Assembly (NCBI GenBank): GCA_016713365.1
Contig: JADJPG010000001.1
Location: 186,001 to 250,000 of the forward strand
DNA length: 64,000 bases
Source of the DNA: Verrucomicrobiota bacterium
Lineage (GTDB): Bacteria; Verrucomicrobiota; Verrucomicrobiia; Limisphaerales; JADJPG01
Reading direction: 5' to 3'
The notes under the pieces are model-generated. The model was not told where the DNA came from and searched no databases. It worked only from the letters and a program-made list of their open reading frames with translations. Both the position numbers and the translations under genes were made by a program. Below, piece by piece: positions 36,056-45,078 of the stretch (position 1 is the stretch's first letter; the number at the start of each line of letters is the position of its first letter).

Positions 36056-38290
36056 TCAATTCGCCGTCACCACAATGTTGTCGTGATACGTCCGCATGTC
36101 CTGCGGTGCAAAGGAGAAGATGCCCGGGCACCCGGTAGGATGCGCCTGCTTGTGGGGCACTTCGATCAGCCAGCCTTCCGGCTCCGGATCGCCCTTCTTC
36201 CACGCCTTCGCGCGGACCACGCCGCTGCCGTCCGCCGCCACATCCACGCGCGACTTGATGCGATACCACGCGTTCGCGCTCCACTTGAAGGGCACAGCGG
36301 ATTTGATGCGTTCCTGGTTCGAGTTCACCTCGAGCTCCTGCGAATTGCCCTTCAGCACAATGATGTAGCGCTGATTCACCACGCCGGCCTCCGACATCTT
36401 GCGACGATTGCCTTCGCTGAAGACGTCCGCTTCGATCGTGTAGTTCTTCATGTCGGGATGTCCGATGAACACCGTGCCGCGCTGGAAGAGTTTGTTCTCG
36501 ATCGTCTTGCACAGCGCCTTGGTGCTGCCCTCGCCCGGCGCCTGGCGCACTTCGAAGCGGAAACGCGCGCCATTCCACGGCAGCGGCGGATAAGTGTACG
36601 GCGTCGGCGGCTCCACCGAGTTCGTAGTTGTGTTGCTCAGCTCGAACGATTCGAAGTCCTGCTTCAAAGGCAGAGCGGAGGCGATGCGCACCTTGATGTA
36701 GCCCTTCAAATCGCCAAGCGTCGCCTGGAACTGTCCGGCACTCGGGACGTTCACGCCTTCCGTGACGAGCACGCCGCTGTCATCGAACTTCGCCTTTGCA
36801 TACGCCTTCACCAGCGCTGTCGGCGGCACGTAGCTTTCCCATTTCGGAGATTTCACATCCACGCTCTCGTCCACCGTGAAGCCATTCGCGTCGAGCAAAC
36901 GGATGCGGAAGCTCTGCTTGTCGCCCGGCTTGAGCAACGATTCATACGGAATGATCTGGAGCTGCTTCGCGACGCCGGCTTTCGGCCAAGCCACCGGCTC
37001 CAGCTCAGGAGCGAGACCAGGATTGTTCCCCTTGCGACCAAACGCGTAGAGCTTCTTGTCCGTCTGGATGTAGAGCTTGCCGTTGTAACCCACCGGCGAG
37101 CCGTAGCAGCGGCCTTCCAGCGTCGTGTGGCTGAGAATTTCGCAGTCCGTCGCACCTGGCTTGATGACGAACAGATCACCGTTGCCGCCCGAATCGCCGC
37201 CAGTCGCCGCGACTTTGTCCGCGCCCTGCGCTGACGTGTACATCGCGACGTAGAGCTTGCCGTCCGCGTAGAACGGCGTGCTCTGGCGCTGCTCGATGCC
37301 GAGCTTGTGTTTCCAGAGCACCTTGCCGGTATTTGCGTCCACCGCGCAAAGATCGCCCGTGCCGTTCATCTCGTAAATTGTGTCGCCGACCAGCACCGGC
37401 GAGGACGCCAGCGAGCCGACTTCGTTGCGCCACTGCTCCAGTTGCGGCGCTTCGAACACATGGGGAACCAGCGGATTCGTCTTGGTGATGCTCGTCGGAA
37501 TCTTGAACGCCGCCATGCGCCCAATCTCAGAGGAATCAAGGTTCTCCGATTCGTGGATGGTGATGAGGTTGTCCTTGTGACGAATCACCGCCGCGTTGAT
37601 GCCGCCCTTGGCACCGGCTTTGGCGACCTTCACGCGCCAGAGCGGTTCCCCTGTGCGCGCGTTGATGGCGAGCAATGAGCAATCACCACCTGCCGAATAC
37701 AGCACCCGATTGCCCTGCCAGAAGTCGAGCCACGGATGCGAGAACGTGTTGTCCTGCGGACGATCCCCAGGCGCGCTGCTCCAGACGAGTTCACCCGTCT
37801 TCTTGTCGAACGCGTAGAAGCGGTCGCCGGCCGGTCCATGCGCGCCCCACGCCGAGGTAATGCCGCGCGTGATGACGAGATCCTTGTCGATGATGGGCGA
37901 GGCTGTGCGCGCATTTGGGAAAGTGAGCCGGCCGTATTCCTCCATCAACGAATGTTTCCAGAGCAGCTTCCCGTCCGCGCTGAAGCACATCAACAAACCC
38001 TGCGTGCCCTGCACATACACATTACCCGTCTCACCATCGACCGACGGCGACGACGTGGAGTAGCGGAGATAAATGATGTCCGAGAGAAAGTCGTTCTCGC
38101 GATGCTCCCAAAGCTTCTTGCCGGTCTCCGCATCGAAACACGACACGACCTCCTGCAAGTCCGGTCCCTCACCGAGAAAGCCATTGATGTAGAGCTTGCC
38201 GTTCGCGATCACGGGCGACGATTGCCCCGGGAAATCCGCCGTCCACAGCGCGGCTTTGGCGTCCACCTTGTCCGGCAGACCCTTCTCCAT
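36056..38290 (-). CDS. Large PQQ-like beta-propeller protein, main part
   Basis: This 744-residue open frame holds two regions. Residues about 1-440 are quinoprotein-like blades (LYINGFLGEGPDLQEVVSCF, DAETGKKLWEH, AVDANTGKVLWKH). Residues about 520-744 form a beta-sandwich region similar to the concanavalin-like domain of DUF1080-type proteins. The first Met (38290) follows a signal peptide encoded in the same frame but cut off by a TAG at 38318-38320, nine codons upstream. Read through, the protein would be about 786 residues and exported. Without that peptide the propeller would lack a secretion signal. Confidence 0.85.
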   Translation of the reverse strand: MEKGLPDKVDAKAALWTADFPGQSSPVIANGKLYINGFLGEGPDLQEVVSCFDAETGKKLWEHRENDFLSDIIYLRYSTSSPSVDGETGNVYVQGTQGLLMCFSADGKLLWKHSLMEEYGRLTFPNARTASPIIDKDLVITRGITSAWGAHGPAGDRFYAFDKKTGELVWSSAPGDRPQDNTFSHPWLDFWQGNRVLYSAGGDCSLLAINARTGEPLWRVKVAKAGAKGGINAAVIRHKDNLITIHESENLDSSEIGRMAAFKIPTSITKTNPLVPHVFEAPQLEQWRNEVGSLASSPVLVGDTIYEMNGTGDLCAVDANTGKVLWKHKLGIEQRQSTPFYADGKLYVAMYTSAQGADKVAATGGDSGGNGDLFVIKPGATDCEILSHTTLEGRCYGSPVGYNGKLYIQTDKKLYAFGRKGNNPGLAPELEPVAWPKAGVAKQLQIIPYESLLKPGDKQSFRIRLLDANGFTVDESVDVKSPKWESYVPPTALVKAYAKAKFDDSGVLVTEGVNVPSAGQFQATLGDLKGYIKVRIASALPLKQDFESFELSNTTTNSVEPPTPYTYPPLPWNGARFRFEVRQAPGEGSTKALCKTIENKLFQRGTVFIGHPDMKNYTIEADVFSEGNRRKMSEAGVVNQRYIIVLKGNSQELEVNSNQERIKSAVPFKWSANAWYRIKSRVDVAADGSGVVRAKAWKKGDPEPEGWLIEVPHKQAHPTGCPGIFSFAPQDMRTYHDNIVVTAN

Positions 38291-38317
38291 CGATATTTTG
38301 AGATGACTTGCGCTGCG

Positions 38318-38416
38318 CTAGTCCAGCCAGCCGCGCACCGGAGATGCTGCGAGCGAACCACTGGTGAAAAGAGAAAGAGCGAGGAGACTGGCGACGTTCA
38401 AAAGCGACCGTTTCAT
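38318..38416 (-). pseudogene. Severed signal peptide of the large propeller protein
   Basis: ATG 38416 starts MKRSLLNVASLLALSLFTSG, a clear signal peptide with an Ala-rich cleavage site, and continues ASPVRGWLD before TAG. The TAG is in frame with the propeller gene that begins nine codons later. In this family a Trp often follows at this point, so TGG to TAG by a single change is the simplest explanation. Confidence 0.6.
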
Positions 38417-38646
38417 AATTTTCAGGCGATGGCTGACACGCATTCCACTGTCGACGTTTGGGCTGACGACAATCCAACCCGTGAGACTGAGCGGACTATT
38501 GAGCAGGCCCCGGAAGTTTGCAACCGGAATAATACCTACACGTATCAATATGGTGAGCATCTGGTTCAGCCGGTGGCCGAGCCCGTGCCGCGCATGAAAT
38601 TCCCATTGCGTTTGGAGTTCGATTCGCAAGACTCGCCCCCGATTTT

Positions 38647-39822
38647 ATGAGCAAGAAAAACGGTCAAAAACTTTCGAAGAAGTTCGCTTCTTATCCGCGC
38701 CTGAATCCGTTCGGCGTCGGCAAAAACATTTCCGCCGCCGACCTCATCGATCAGTCGATGCTCGCCTACAACGGCGGCCGTCTGCGCGAAGCCGCCCAAT
38801 TGCTTGCGCGCAAGATGCTGCCGGACGACGGCTACATCGGCATGTCGCTCACCGGCGCCCTCACCCCAGCAGGCCTTGGCAAGAGCTGTCTGATTCCGCT
38901 GATGAAGGCGGGCTTCGTCGACTGGATCATCTCCACCGGCGCGAATCTCTACCACGACCTGCACTTCGGCCTCGACATGCAGTTGCACTCCGGCACGCCG
39001 TTCCTCGATGACACCGAACTGCACCAGGAAGGCGTCATCCGCATCTACGACGTGCTGTTCGATTACAACGTGCTGCTCGATACCGACGCCTTCGTGCGGG
39101 AAGTAATCCAAGGCCCGGAGTTCCAAAAGCCGATGGGCACGGATGAATTCCACAACCTGCTCGGCAAGTACGTCCATGCGCGCCAGAAGAAACTCGGCAT
39201 CAAGGACAGCTCGGTACTCGCCACAGCGTACGAATGCGACATTCCGATCTTCACCAGCAGCCCCGGCGATTCGAGCATCGGCATGAACGTGGCCGCGATG
39301 GCATTGCGCGATTCGAAGCTGATGTTCGACGTGAACCGCGACGTCAACCAGACCGCCGGCATCGTTTACCACGCGAAGAGCACGGGCCACACGAGCAGCG
39401 TGTTCATCCTCGGCGGCGGCAGTCCGAAGAACTTTATGCTCCAGACCGAGCCACAGATTCAGGAAGTCATGGGCATTCAGGAAAAGGGCCACGATTACTT
39501 CCTCCAATGCACCGACGCGCGTCCTGACACCGGTGGCTTGAGCGGCGCGACGCCCGCGGAGGCCGTGAGCTGGGGCAAAGTGGATCCCGACAAGCTCCCT
39601 GACTCCGTCGTTTGCTACACCGACAGCACGATCGCATTGCCGTTGCTCACCGCCTACCTGATGGCCCGCGTGAAGCCGCGCAAGCTGAAGCGTCTTTACG
39701 CTTCGCGCGACGTCATTCTCGGCAAAGTTCGCTCGAAGTATCTCTCGACCGGCACGGTCAGCAAGGTGATGACGAGCCGCAAGATCGCCAAGCGCGCGAG
39801 CAGCATCGGCTTGAAGAAGTAA
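38647..39822 (+). CDS. Deoxyhypusine synthase family protein
   Basis: This 391-residue protein matches the deoxyhypusine synthase fold. It has MSLTGALTPAGLGKS, the NAD-contacting TGANLYHDLHF, PIFTSSPGDSSIGMN and the conserved AVSWGK segment whose Lys forms the enzyme-butylamine intermediate. In bacteria, which lack eIF5A, these homologues are thought to act in polyamine metabolism, for example as homospermidine synthase. The exact product cannot be told from sequence. It is divergent from the propeller genes and ends at a strong terminator. Confidence 0.88.
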   Translation: MSKKNGQKLSKKFASYPRLNPFGVGKNISAADLIDQSMLAYNGGRLREAAQLLARKMLPDDGYIGMSLTGALTPAGLGKSCLIPLMKAGFVDWIISTGANLYHDLHFGLDMQLHSGTPFLDDTELHQEGVIRIYDVLFDYNVLLDTDAFVREVIQGPEFQKPMGTDEFHNLLGKYVHARQKKLGIKDSSVLATAYECDIPIFTSSPGDSSIGMNVAAMALRDSKLMFDVNRDVNQTAGIVYHAKSTGHTSSVFILGGGSPKNFMLQTEPQIQEVMGIQEKGHDYFLQCTDARPDTGGLSGATPAEAVSWGKVDPDKLPDSVVCYTDSTIALPLLTAYLMARVKPRKLKRLYASRDVILGKVRSKYLSTGTVSKVMTSRKIAKRASSIGLKK

Positions 39823-39840
39823 TCGACTTTGGAAAAGCGC

Positions 39841-39870
39841 AAAGCCCGGCGCCCACGCGTCGGGCTTTTT
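39841..39870 (+). terminator. Rho-independent terminator after the deoxyhypusine synthase-like gene
   Basis: The stem AAAGCCCG (39841-39848) pairs with CGGGCTTT (39861-39868) and runs into a T-tract, 19 bases after the stop codon. Confidence 0.8.
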
Positions 39871-39958
39871 GCTTTGGGACCAACCGAAAAGCAGCGACGA
39901 AGAGCACCTGCATTCGCCTCTTGTCGGACGAGGGTCGTTTGTTACTCTGCCGGCTCTC

Positions 39959-41020
39959 ATGCTACGACACATCATCGTTTTGGCCGCACTGGTCGTGACT
40001 TGCAGCGCCATTTACGGCGCTGAGCTGACGCTTGATTTTCGCAATGACCCGGTTGGTCAGATGCCAAAAGGTTTCGTCTCGACCCTCGCGGGAAGCGGTT
40101 CACCGGGCGAATGGAAAATCGTGGAAGGCGACATCCCGTCCCTGCTGGCGCCGCTGTCCCCCAACGCGCCGCGAACCACTGGCCGGGGCGTCCTCGCCCA
40201 GCTTTCCCAGGATGCGACGGATGAGCGTTTCCCCATGCTGATCTACACCGACGAGACGTTTGGAGATTTCACGCTGTCGACGAAGTTCAAGCTCGTCTCC
40301 GGCAAGGCCGAGCAGATGGCGGGAATTGCGTTTCGGATTCAGGACGAGAACAACTATTACTACATCCGGGCCAGCGGACTCGGGAACACGTTCTACTTTT
40401 TCAAGATCGTCAACGGCGTCCGCAGCGCGCCGATCGGGAACAAGATGGAGATCGCCAAAGGCGTCTGGCACGACCTGACGATTGAATGTCGCGGCACGAC
40501 CATCAAGGCGATGCTCAACGGCAAACCCGCCATTCCAGCGCTCGACGACAAGAGCTTTTCCAGCGGGAAGATTGGATTCTGGACGAAGTCCGACTCGGTC
40601 TCCCACTTCGGCGACACGAGCATCAACTACAAGCCGCGGGAGACGCTGGCGCAGGTGCTTGTCGCGGACGCGTACAAGAAATACCCGCGGCTGGAACAGC
40701 TGAAGATTTTCGCGCCGACCAGCGGGACCACGAACGACATCCGCATCGTCGCCAGCCTCGACAAACAGGAAGTTGGCCTGCCCGCGCCGTTGGAAGCCTC
40801 GGAAGTGATCGCGAAGCGCGGCTATTACTACGCCAGGAACAGCGGCGACGTGGTCCTCACCCTGCCCCTCCATGACAACAACGGCGAGAAGATCGCCGCC
40901 ATCCGGCTGGTCATGAAATCGTTCGTGGGCCAGACCGAGAACAACGCCCTGGCGCGCGCCATGCCCGTGGTGAAAAGCATGGAAGTGCGCATTCAAACAC
41001 TGCAGGATTTGCTGCAGTAG
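39959..41020 (+). CDS. Secreted concanavalin-like (DUF1080-type) protein
   Basis: This protein of about 353 residues from ATG 39959 has a signal peptide (MLRHIIVLAALVVTCSAIYG) and a beta-sandwich domain (about residues 25-215) in the style of 3-keto-disaccharide hydrolase/DUF1080 proteins. Typical segments are AEQMAGIAFRIQDENNYYYI, KIVNGVRSAPIG and KIGFWTKSDSVSHFGD. The C-terminal 120 residues form a separate alpha-beta region (IFAPTSGTTNDIRIVASLD, RGYYYARNSGDVVLTLPL) that I do not recognise. It is probably periplasmic and sugar- or ligand-related. Longer in-frame starts lack a signal peptide. Confidence 0.75.
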   Translation: MLRHIIVLAALVVTCSAIYGAELTLDFRNDPVGQMPKGFVSTLAGSGSPGEWKIVEGDIPSLLAPLSPNAPRTTGRGVLAQLSQDATDERFPMLIYTDETFGDFTLSTKFKLVSGKAEQMAGIAFRIQDENNYYYIRASGLGNTFYFFKIVNGVRSAPIGNKMEIAKGVWHDLTIECRGTTIKAMLNGKPAIPALDDKSFSSGKIGFWTKSDSVSHFGDTSINYKPRETLAQVLVADAYKKYPRLEQLKIFAPTSGTTNDIRIVASLDKQEVGLPAPLEASEVIAKRGYYYARNSGDVVLTLPLHDNNGEKIAAIRLVMKSFVGQTENNALARAMPVVKSMEVRIQTLQDLLQ

Positions 41021-41346
41021 CGCGCCGCGTTCGGGCAACGCGCGCAGGAGTTCAGAAAAAGTCGCACGGAAAGCGCGACTGGATGCCGGCCGGCTCGCGT
41101 GTGCGGGCGGAACAGCGGATCCAGTGGACAGCAACGAGAGCGTTTGCACGGCACGGGAAGTTTGCCGCGCGACGCTGAAGTTCCGACGGTCCATGAAAGC
41201 CACAGCGTGTCGTATTCGCAAAGCCGGCCAGTCCCCTGCCGGAGTTTTTCCATTCCTACCCTCCACGACGTGGCGTCCTTGTTACTACGGAGCTTTTCTC
41301 TTTTCCCATGCTGCCGATGTGTAGGCAGTAAGTAGTTCCAATTGTT
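41021..41346. other. Intergenic stretch with one hairpin
   Basis: No gene is supported here. AGTCGC (41060-41065) and GCGACT (41075-41080) form a stem that, read on the minus strand, is followed by TTTTT. It would terminate leftward transcription, but no convincing leftward gene ends here. Confidence 0.4.
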
Positions 41347-41886
41347 ATGAAGAAAGCTGTATTCATCGAACGCGATGGAATCCTGAACGAGGTTCAGGCC
41401 GGACCGAAAAATCAGATCATCCCTTTGACCCTCGAAGAGTTCAAAGTGAAGAAGGAGGCCGACCCTGCGCTTCGCAAGCTGAAGCAAGCTGGTTTCGTCC
41501 TGATCGTCACCACCAACCAGCCCGGCCTGTCCCGCGGTTACCTGAACCGTCGCGAACTCGATCGCATGCACGACATCGTGCGCCGCTGCTTTCCGATCGA
41601 CGACTTGATAGTGTGCCCGCACGACGAGGCGGACCACTGCCCGTGCCGCAAACCGCGCCCCGGCCTTTTCATCGAGGCGGCGTTCAAGTGGCATCTCAAC
41701 CTCGATCACTCGTTTGTCATCAGCGACAAGTGGCAGGATGCCGAGGCCGCACGTACCGCAGGCTGCACCTCCTTGCTTCTGAAATCACCGTGGGTGGGAA
41801 ATGTTCATCACGATTTCGTGATGAAGGACATCGACGCCATCGCGGAGAAAATTCTTTCCCTCAAGCATCAGGTCGAGTGCGTCTGA
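41347..41886 (+). CDS. HAD-family phosphatase, GmhB-like, with Glu in place of the nucleophile
   Basis: This 179-residue protein aligns with heptose-1,7-bisphosphate phosphatase GmhB and histidinol phosphatase. It has VTTNQPGLSRG, the zinc-binding CPHDEADHCPC cluster, CRKPRPGLF and a motif-IV segment ISDKWQDAEAA. The first motif reads FIERDGILNE, where the family has F-L-D-R-D-G: the nucleophilic Asp is Glu. Activity is therefore doubtful, or the protein has another role. A heptosyltransferase-type gene nearby on the other strand suits an LPS-core context. Confidence 0.85.
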   Translation: MKKAVFIERDGILNEVQAGPKNQIIPLTLEEFKVKKEADPALRKLKQAGFVLIVTTNQPGLSRGYLNRRELDRMHDIVRRCFPIDDLIVCPHDEADHCPCRKPRPGLFIEAAFKWHLNLDHSFVISDKWQDAEAARTAGCTSLLLKSPWVGNVHHDFVMKDIDAIAEKILSLKHQVECV

Positions 41887-41887
41887 G

Positions 41888-42970
41888 CTAGAACTTCACG
41901 CCGATGGACGACCGGATCTGCAGGTCGTTCTGGCCGACCCCGCGCGCGGTGGATGTTTCGTAGGTGTCGATGACGGTCAGGTTCAGCGACAAATTGCTCT
42001 TCAGCCAGTAACGCAGATTCGCCTCCATCCTCAGGCGATACGAGTGCAGGTCCGCCAGGTCCGGAAAGTATTCCACCTTTTCATCAAACGAGAAATTGGC
42101 TCCGATGTTCCACCGGAGATCCTGCGCGAGCCGCTGGTTATAAGTCTTCTCCTCCCTGCCACCCTCGAAGTCCTGCACCTGATAGTGGAACCCAGCCTCC
42201 ACACGGAGCACGAAGTTGGTGCGCTTGAAAAGATGGTATCCCAGCCCGGGACCTACTTCATATCGCCAGTCGACCAAACGGATCTCGTCGTAGCCAGCGC
42301 CGCCAAGGTTGTAGATGTAGCTTCTTGGCGTCAAATCCCAGTCCGTCTTCATCCACCCGTCCATGCGGTTGGCGGTCAGCTCCCCGTCGGTCCAGCCGTA
42401 CGAGAACAGATAGTCGAAATTGTTCCGTAGCGGCGCCTTGGTGTAGGTCACCTTGGCGCGACCGGTGTAGAGCTGGCGATCTTTCTCCGAGTACAGCAGG
42501 TCGAGCCCCGCGAATACCTCGGCTGTCCAATGCTTCGGTCCCGCCGGCTTCGGCGGGCTGATCAGTTTTGTTCGCTGACGCTGGAATTCATCCGCTGAGA
42601 TGCTTCCCGTCACAAACAGCGTCTGCAAGTCGTCCAACTGGCGCTTCAGGGCTGGTGGAAGCGACGGACCCGGAGCGTTCGTGGCGGCGGGGATGGCAAC
42701 CGCCTTCGCAACGGCGAGGTTGGTCGGCCCTTCGCGACGTGAAATCGCCGTGAGCGGGATCGAGAAACGGCCGAGGAATGAATTGGTCAGCGTCAATCGC
42801 GCTGGATCTTCACTGACAATTTCGCCCGTGAGACGATCGCCGTTCCGGAGATGAAGAACGACCGGCTGGGCGGCGTTTAGCGGGAAGAACCATGCTGAGC
42901 AAAGGCAACCCAGCCACAGCAGGAGATGACGCGCATACGAAGGCGGATTATTTTTTCTTCGATTTGCCAT
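41888..42970 (-). CDS. DUF481-family outer-membrane protein
   Basis: This protein of about 360 residues from ATG 42970 has a signal peptide (hydrophobic run LLLWLGCLCSAWFFPLNA). A short beta domain follows (LHLRNGDRLTGEIVSEDPAR), as in YdiY-like proteins. The C-terminal 230 residues are amphipathic strands with alternating aromatic residues, ending in Phe (SSIGVKF), as in outer-membrane barrels. Its start overlaps the end of the previous gene by about 23 bases; ATG 42985 is an alternative. The stop lies just past the convergent GmhB-like gene. Confidence 0.8.
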   Translation of the reverse strand: MANRRKNNPPSYARHLLLWLGCLCSAWFFPLNAAQPVVLHLRNGDRLTGEIVSEDPARLTLTNSFLGRFSIPLTAISRREGPTNLAVAKAVAIPAATNAPGPSLPPALKRQLDDLQTLFVTGSISADEFQRQRTKLISPPKPAGPKHWTAEVFAGLDLLYSEKDRQLYTGRAKVTYTKAPLRNNFDYLFSYGWTDGELTANRMDGWMKTDWDLTPRSYIYNLGGAGYDEIRLVDWRYEVGPGLGYHLFKRTNFVLRVEAGFHYQVQDFEGGREEKTYNQRLAQDLRWNIGANFSFDEKVEYFPDLADLHSYRLRMEANLRYWLKSNLSLNLTVIDTYETSTARGVGQNDLQIRSSIGVKF

Positions 42971-43871
42971 CGGGCTTCGGAACATCCGCAGTCGGACGGT
43001 TGGTGGCGGCTGTATCGGGCGTTGTCGCGGTTGTAACCGTCGTCGCGGCCAGGGGCGTAGGGATGTCATTCGCCGTCGGGCGTCGCGCACCGCCGCCGAC
43101 AAAAATCCGGCCTTCCTCCGTCAGCCGCAAACTCGGGCGCGACCCCGCATAATCGTAGGTCTGCCGAATCGCCACTTCACCATCCGGCCGAATCACGTAA
43201 AACAGGAACGAACGCGCGCCGGTTTGGAACAGCACGTTGAGCTCGCTCTTGCGGTCCACCTGCGCCTCGGGCTGGCTGAAGGAAACCATCGGACCGAGTG
43301 GCGCAACACGAAACACCCTGTGGTCGTCAAAGTCGGTGAGCCTCAGGAACAGCATCAGCTGCTTCTTATAATTCGCCTGCTGCAGCACGTAGCGGCGCGT
43401 TTCGGGCACGCCGGAAACCGCAGGCACGCCGAATTCCTGCTCCCATAATTTCGTGCCGCGCACCACTTCAATGCGGCGAGGCTTGCTGGCCGTCTCCGTT
43501 CCCCATTCCTTGATTCGAACCGTCGCGGTGATGTTGTAGCGGCCGGGTTGGGAGAGATCGAAACACGGCGCGAGATCGACCGTGCGGGTCGCCATGTGGG
43601 CGGATTCGAGAAGGAACTCACCTTTCACGGGAACTTCAGCCAGACGCGAGACGGAGCCGGAGTCAACGCCCTCGATTGCGAATCCGAGCCAGTCGTTGTC
43701 CGCACCGAGACGGAGGGTCTGACCGGAACGATTCGTCACGCGCACCTTGACCGTCACCGCTTCATCGCGAAGGAATTGCTCCTGATCAACGACCACTTCG
43801 ACGACGAGCTGAGCCATCGTCGAAAATGCCGTTGCCACGATCAAAATGACCGTCAATGGAAGAGTTCTCAT
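42948..43871 (-). CDS. Secreted protein of unknown function
   Basis: This 307-residue protein has a signal peptide (MRTLPLTVILIVATAFSTMA) and an immunoglobulin-like beta domain (about 22-140; VTVKVRVTNRSGQTLRLGAD). A further beta-rich domain follows, and the tail is rich in Thr, Pro and Lys. No enzyme motif is visible. It is in the same direction as the glycosyltransferase gene upstream and the DUF481 gene downstream, overlapping the latter, which suggests envelope work. Confidence 0.7.
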   Translation of the reverse strand: MRTLPLTVILIVATAFSTMAQLVVEVVVDQEQFLRDEAVTVKVRVTNRSGQTLRLGADNDWLGFAIEGVDSGSVSRLAEVPVKGEFLLESAHMATRTVDLAPCFDLSQPGRYNITATVRIKEWGTETASKPRRIEVVRGTKLWEQEFGVPAVSGVPETRRYVLQQANYKKQLMLFLRLTDFDDHRVFRVAPLGPMVSFSQPEAQVDRKSELNVLFQTGARSFLFYVIRPDGEVAIRQTYDYAGSRPSLRLTEEGRIFVGGGARRPTANDIPTPLAATTVTTATTPDTAATNRPTADVPKPDGKSKKK

Positions 43872-43992
43872 TGGATCAGTCTAGGCTTGGACCTCGTTGA
43901 GGCAAGCCGCAAAACCCGGGCGGGGAGCGGGAATGATCTCCGGCCGAACCGCGCGCTGAAATCGACGTGATGCGCGCCGGGACTATTCAACT

Positions 43993-45027
43993 TCAACGCG
44001 ATTGCGTCGGAGCGTTCGCCAGCAACGTCATCACGCGCGCGGCGACATCCGAGGGCCGAATCGCGTGAAGGCACTCCAGCGGCCGAGCGTTCCGGCACGT
44101 GTCCTTCATGCACGGCACGCAGGGCAGTGAATGTTGCAGAGCGTGATCCGACTGACGGTAAGGTCCAGTTCTCCGCGGATCGGTGGGGCCGAAAATTCCG
44201 ACGACCGGTTTGCCCAGCGCGGCCGCGACGTGCATCGGGCCGGTGTCATTCGTCACCATCACTTCACACAGTCGGGTCCACTCAATCATTTCGGCCAGCG
44301 ACGTTTTTCCCGCGAGGTCGAGACAACGATCCGGCAAGGCCTGCGTGATGACTTCAGCCAGCGACTGGTCGCTTGCGCCGCCGAAAATCGCAAAACGAAC
44401 GTCGGGAAACGAGGTCGCAATCTCTTTAGCCGTCGCTGCGAAATACTCCGCCGGCCAGCGTTTGTTCAACCAACGCGCTCCCGGCTGAAGCGCGATCCAT
44501 CGAGATCCTTCGGGGCGCCATTTCTCGCGAACTGCGCGAGCGACTGGCGCACGCTCCGGCAGCCAGTCGAAATTCCGATGCACCGGCACATCCAGCGCGG
44601 GCAGCACATCGAGATACCAATCAACCGCATGTGTGGCATAGCTGCGGCGCGGCACGATGACATCGTAGAAACCGCGCGCGCCTTCGCGGGAATCATCGAG
44701 CCCGACGGTGAATCCACCTCGCGCGAACCAGGCCATCGCGCCGCTGCGCAAGAGGCTTTGGAGATCGATCACCCAGTCGAAGTGATGCGCCTGGATTTCG
44801 CGGACGCTGCTCCACACTTCGTTCCAGTGCCACGGGGAGGACCAGCGTTTGCGGTTGAAAGGAATGATGCCGGCGAGATCCGGGTCGCCTTCGAGCAGCG
44901 GGGTGAGTCCTTGGTCCAGCCACCAGTAGATCTCGCTTCCGGGATGTTGAAGCTTGATGAGGCGCAACACCGGCAACGCCTGCACCACATCACCGAGCGA
45001 ACTGGGTTTGAGGATGAAGACTTTCAC
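43993..45027 (-). CDS. Glycosyltransferase family 9 (heptosyltransferase-like)
   Basis: This 344-residue protein opens with the GT9 pattern KPSSLGDVVQALPVLRLIK, has the central PGARWLNKRWPAEYFA and the C-terminal TNDTGPMHVAAALGKPVVGIFGPTD, which binds the ADP-sugar. These features match WaaC/WaaF-type enzymes that add heptose to the LPS core in the cytoplasm. It follows the metallophosphoesterase and acylphosphatase genes in the same direction. The exact sugar and acceptor cannot be told. Confidence 0.93.
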   Translation of the reverse strand: MKVFILKPSSLGDVVQALPVLRLIKLQHPGSEIYWWLDQGLTPLLEGDPDLAGIIPFNRKRWSSPWHWNEVWSSVREIQAHHFDWVIDLQSLLRSGAMAWFARGGFTVGLDDSREGARGFYDVIVPRRSYATHAVDWYLDVLPALDVPVHRNFDWLPERAPVARAVREKWRPEGSRWIALQPGARWLNKRWPAEYFAATAKEIATSFPDVRFAIFGGASDQSLAEVITQALPDRCLDLAGKTSLAEMIEWTRLCEVMVTNDTGPMHVAAALGKPVVGIFGPTDPRRTGPYRQSDHALQHSLPCVPCMKDTCRNARPLECLHAIRPSDVAARVMTLLANAPTQSR

Positions 45028-45078
45028 CGTGAAGTGTCAGTCGTTTCGGACGACGCGTGAAGCGTCACGAGACACGCT

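Noticed and set aside
40993..41709. Leftward open frame ending after a possible terminator
   Set aside because: Most of it is opposite the GmhB-like gene and the rest shows no motif; the minus-strand hairpin alone does not prove a gene.
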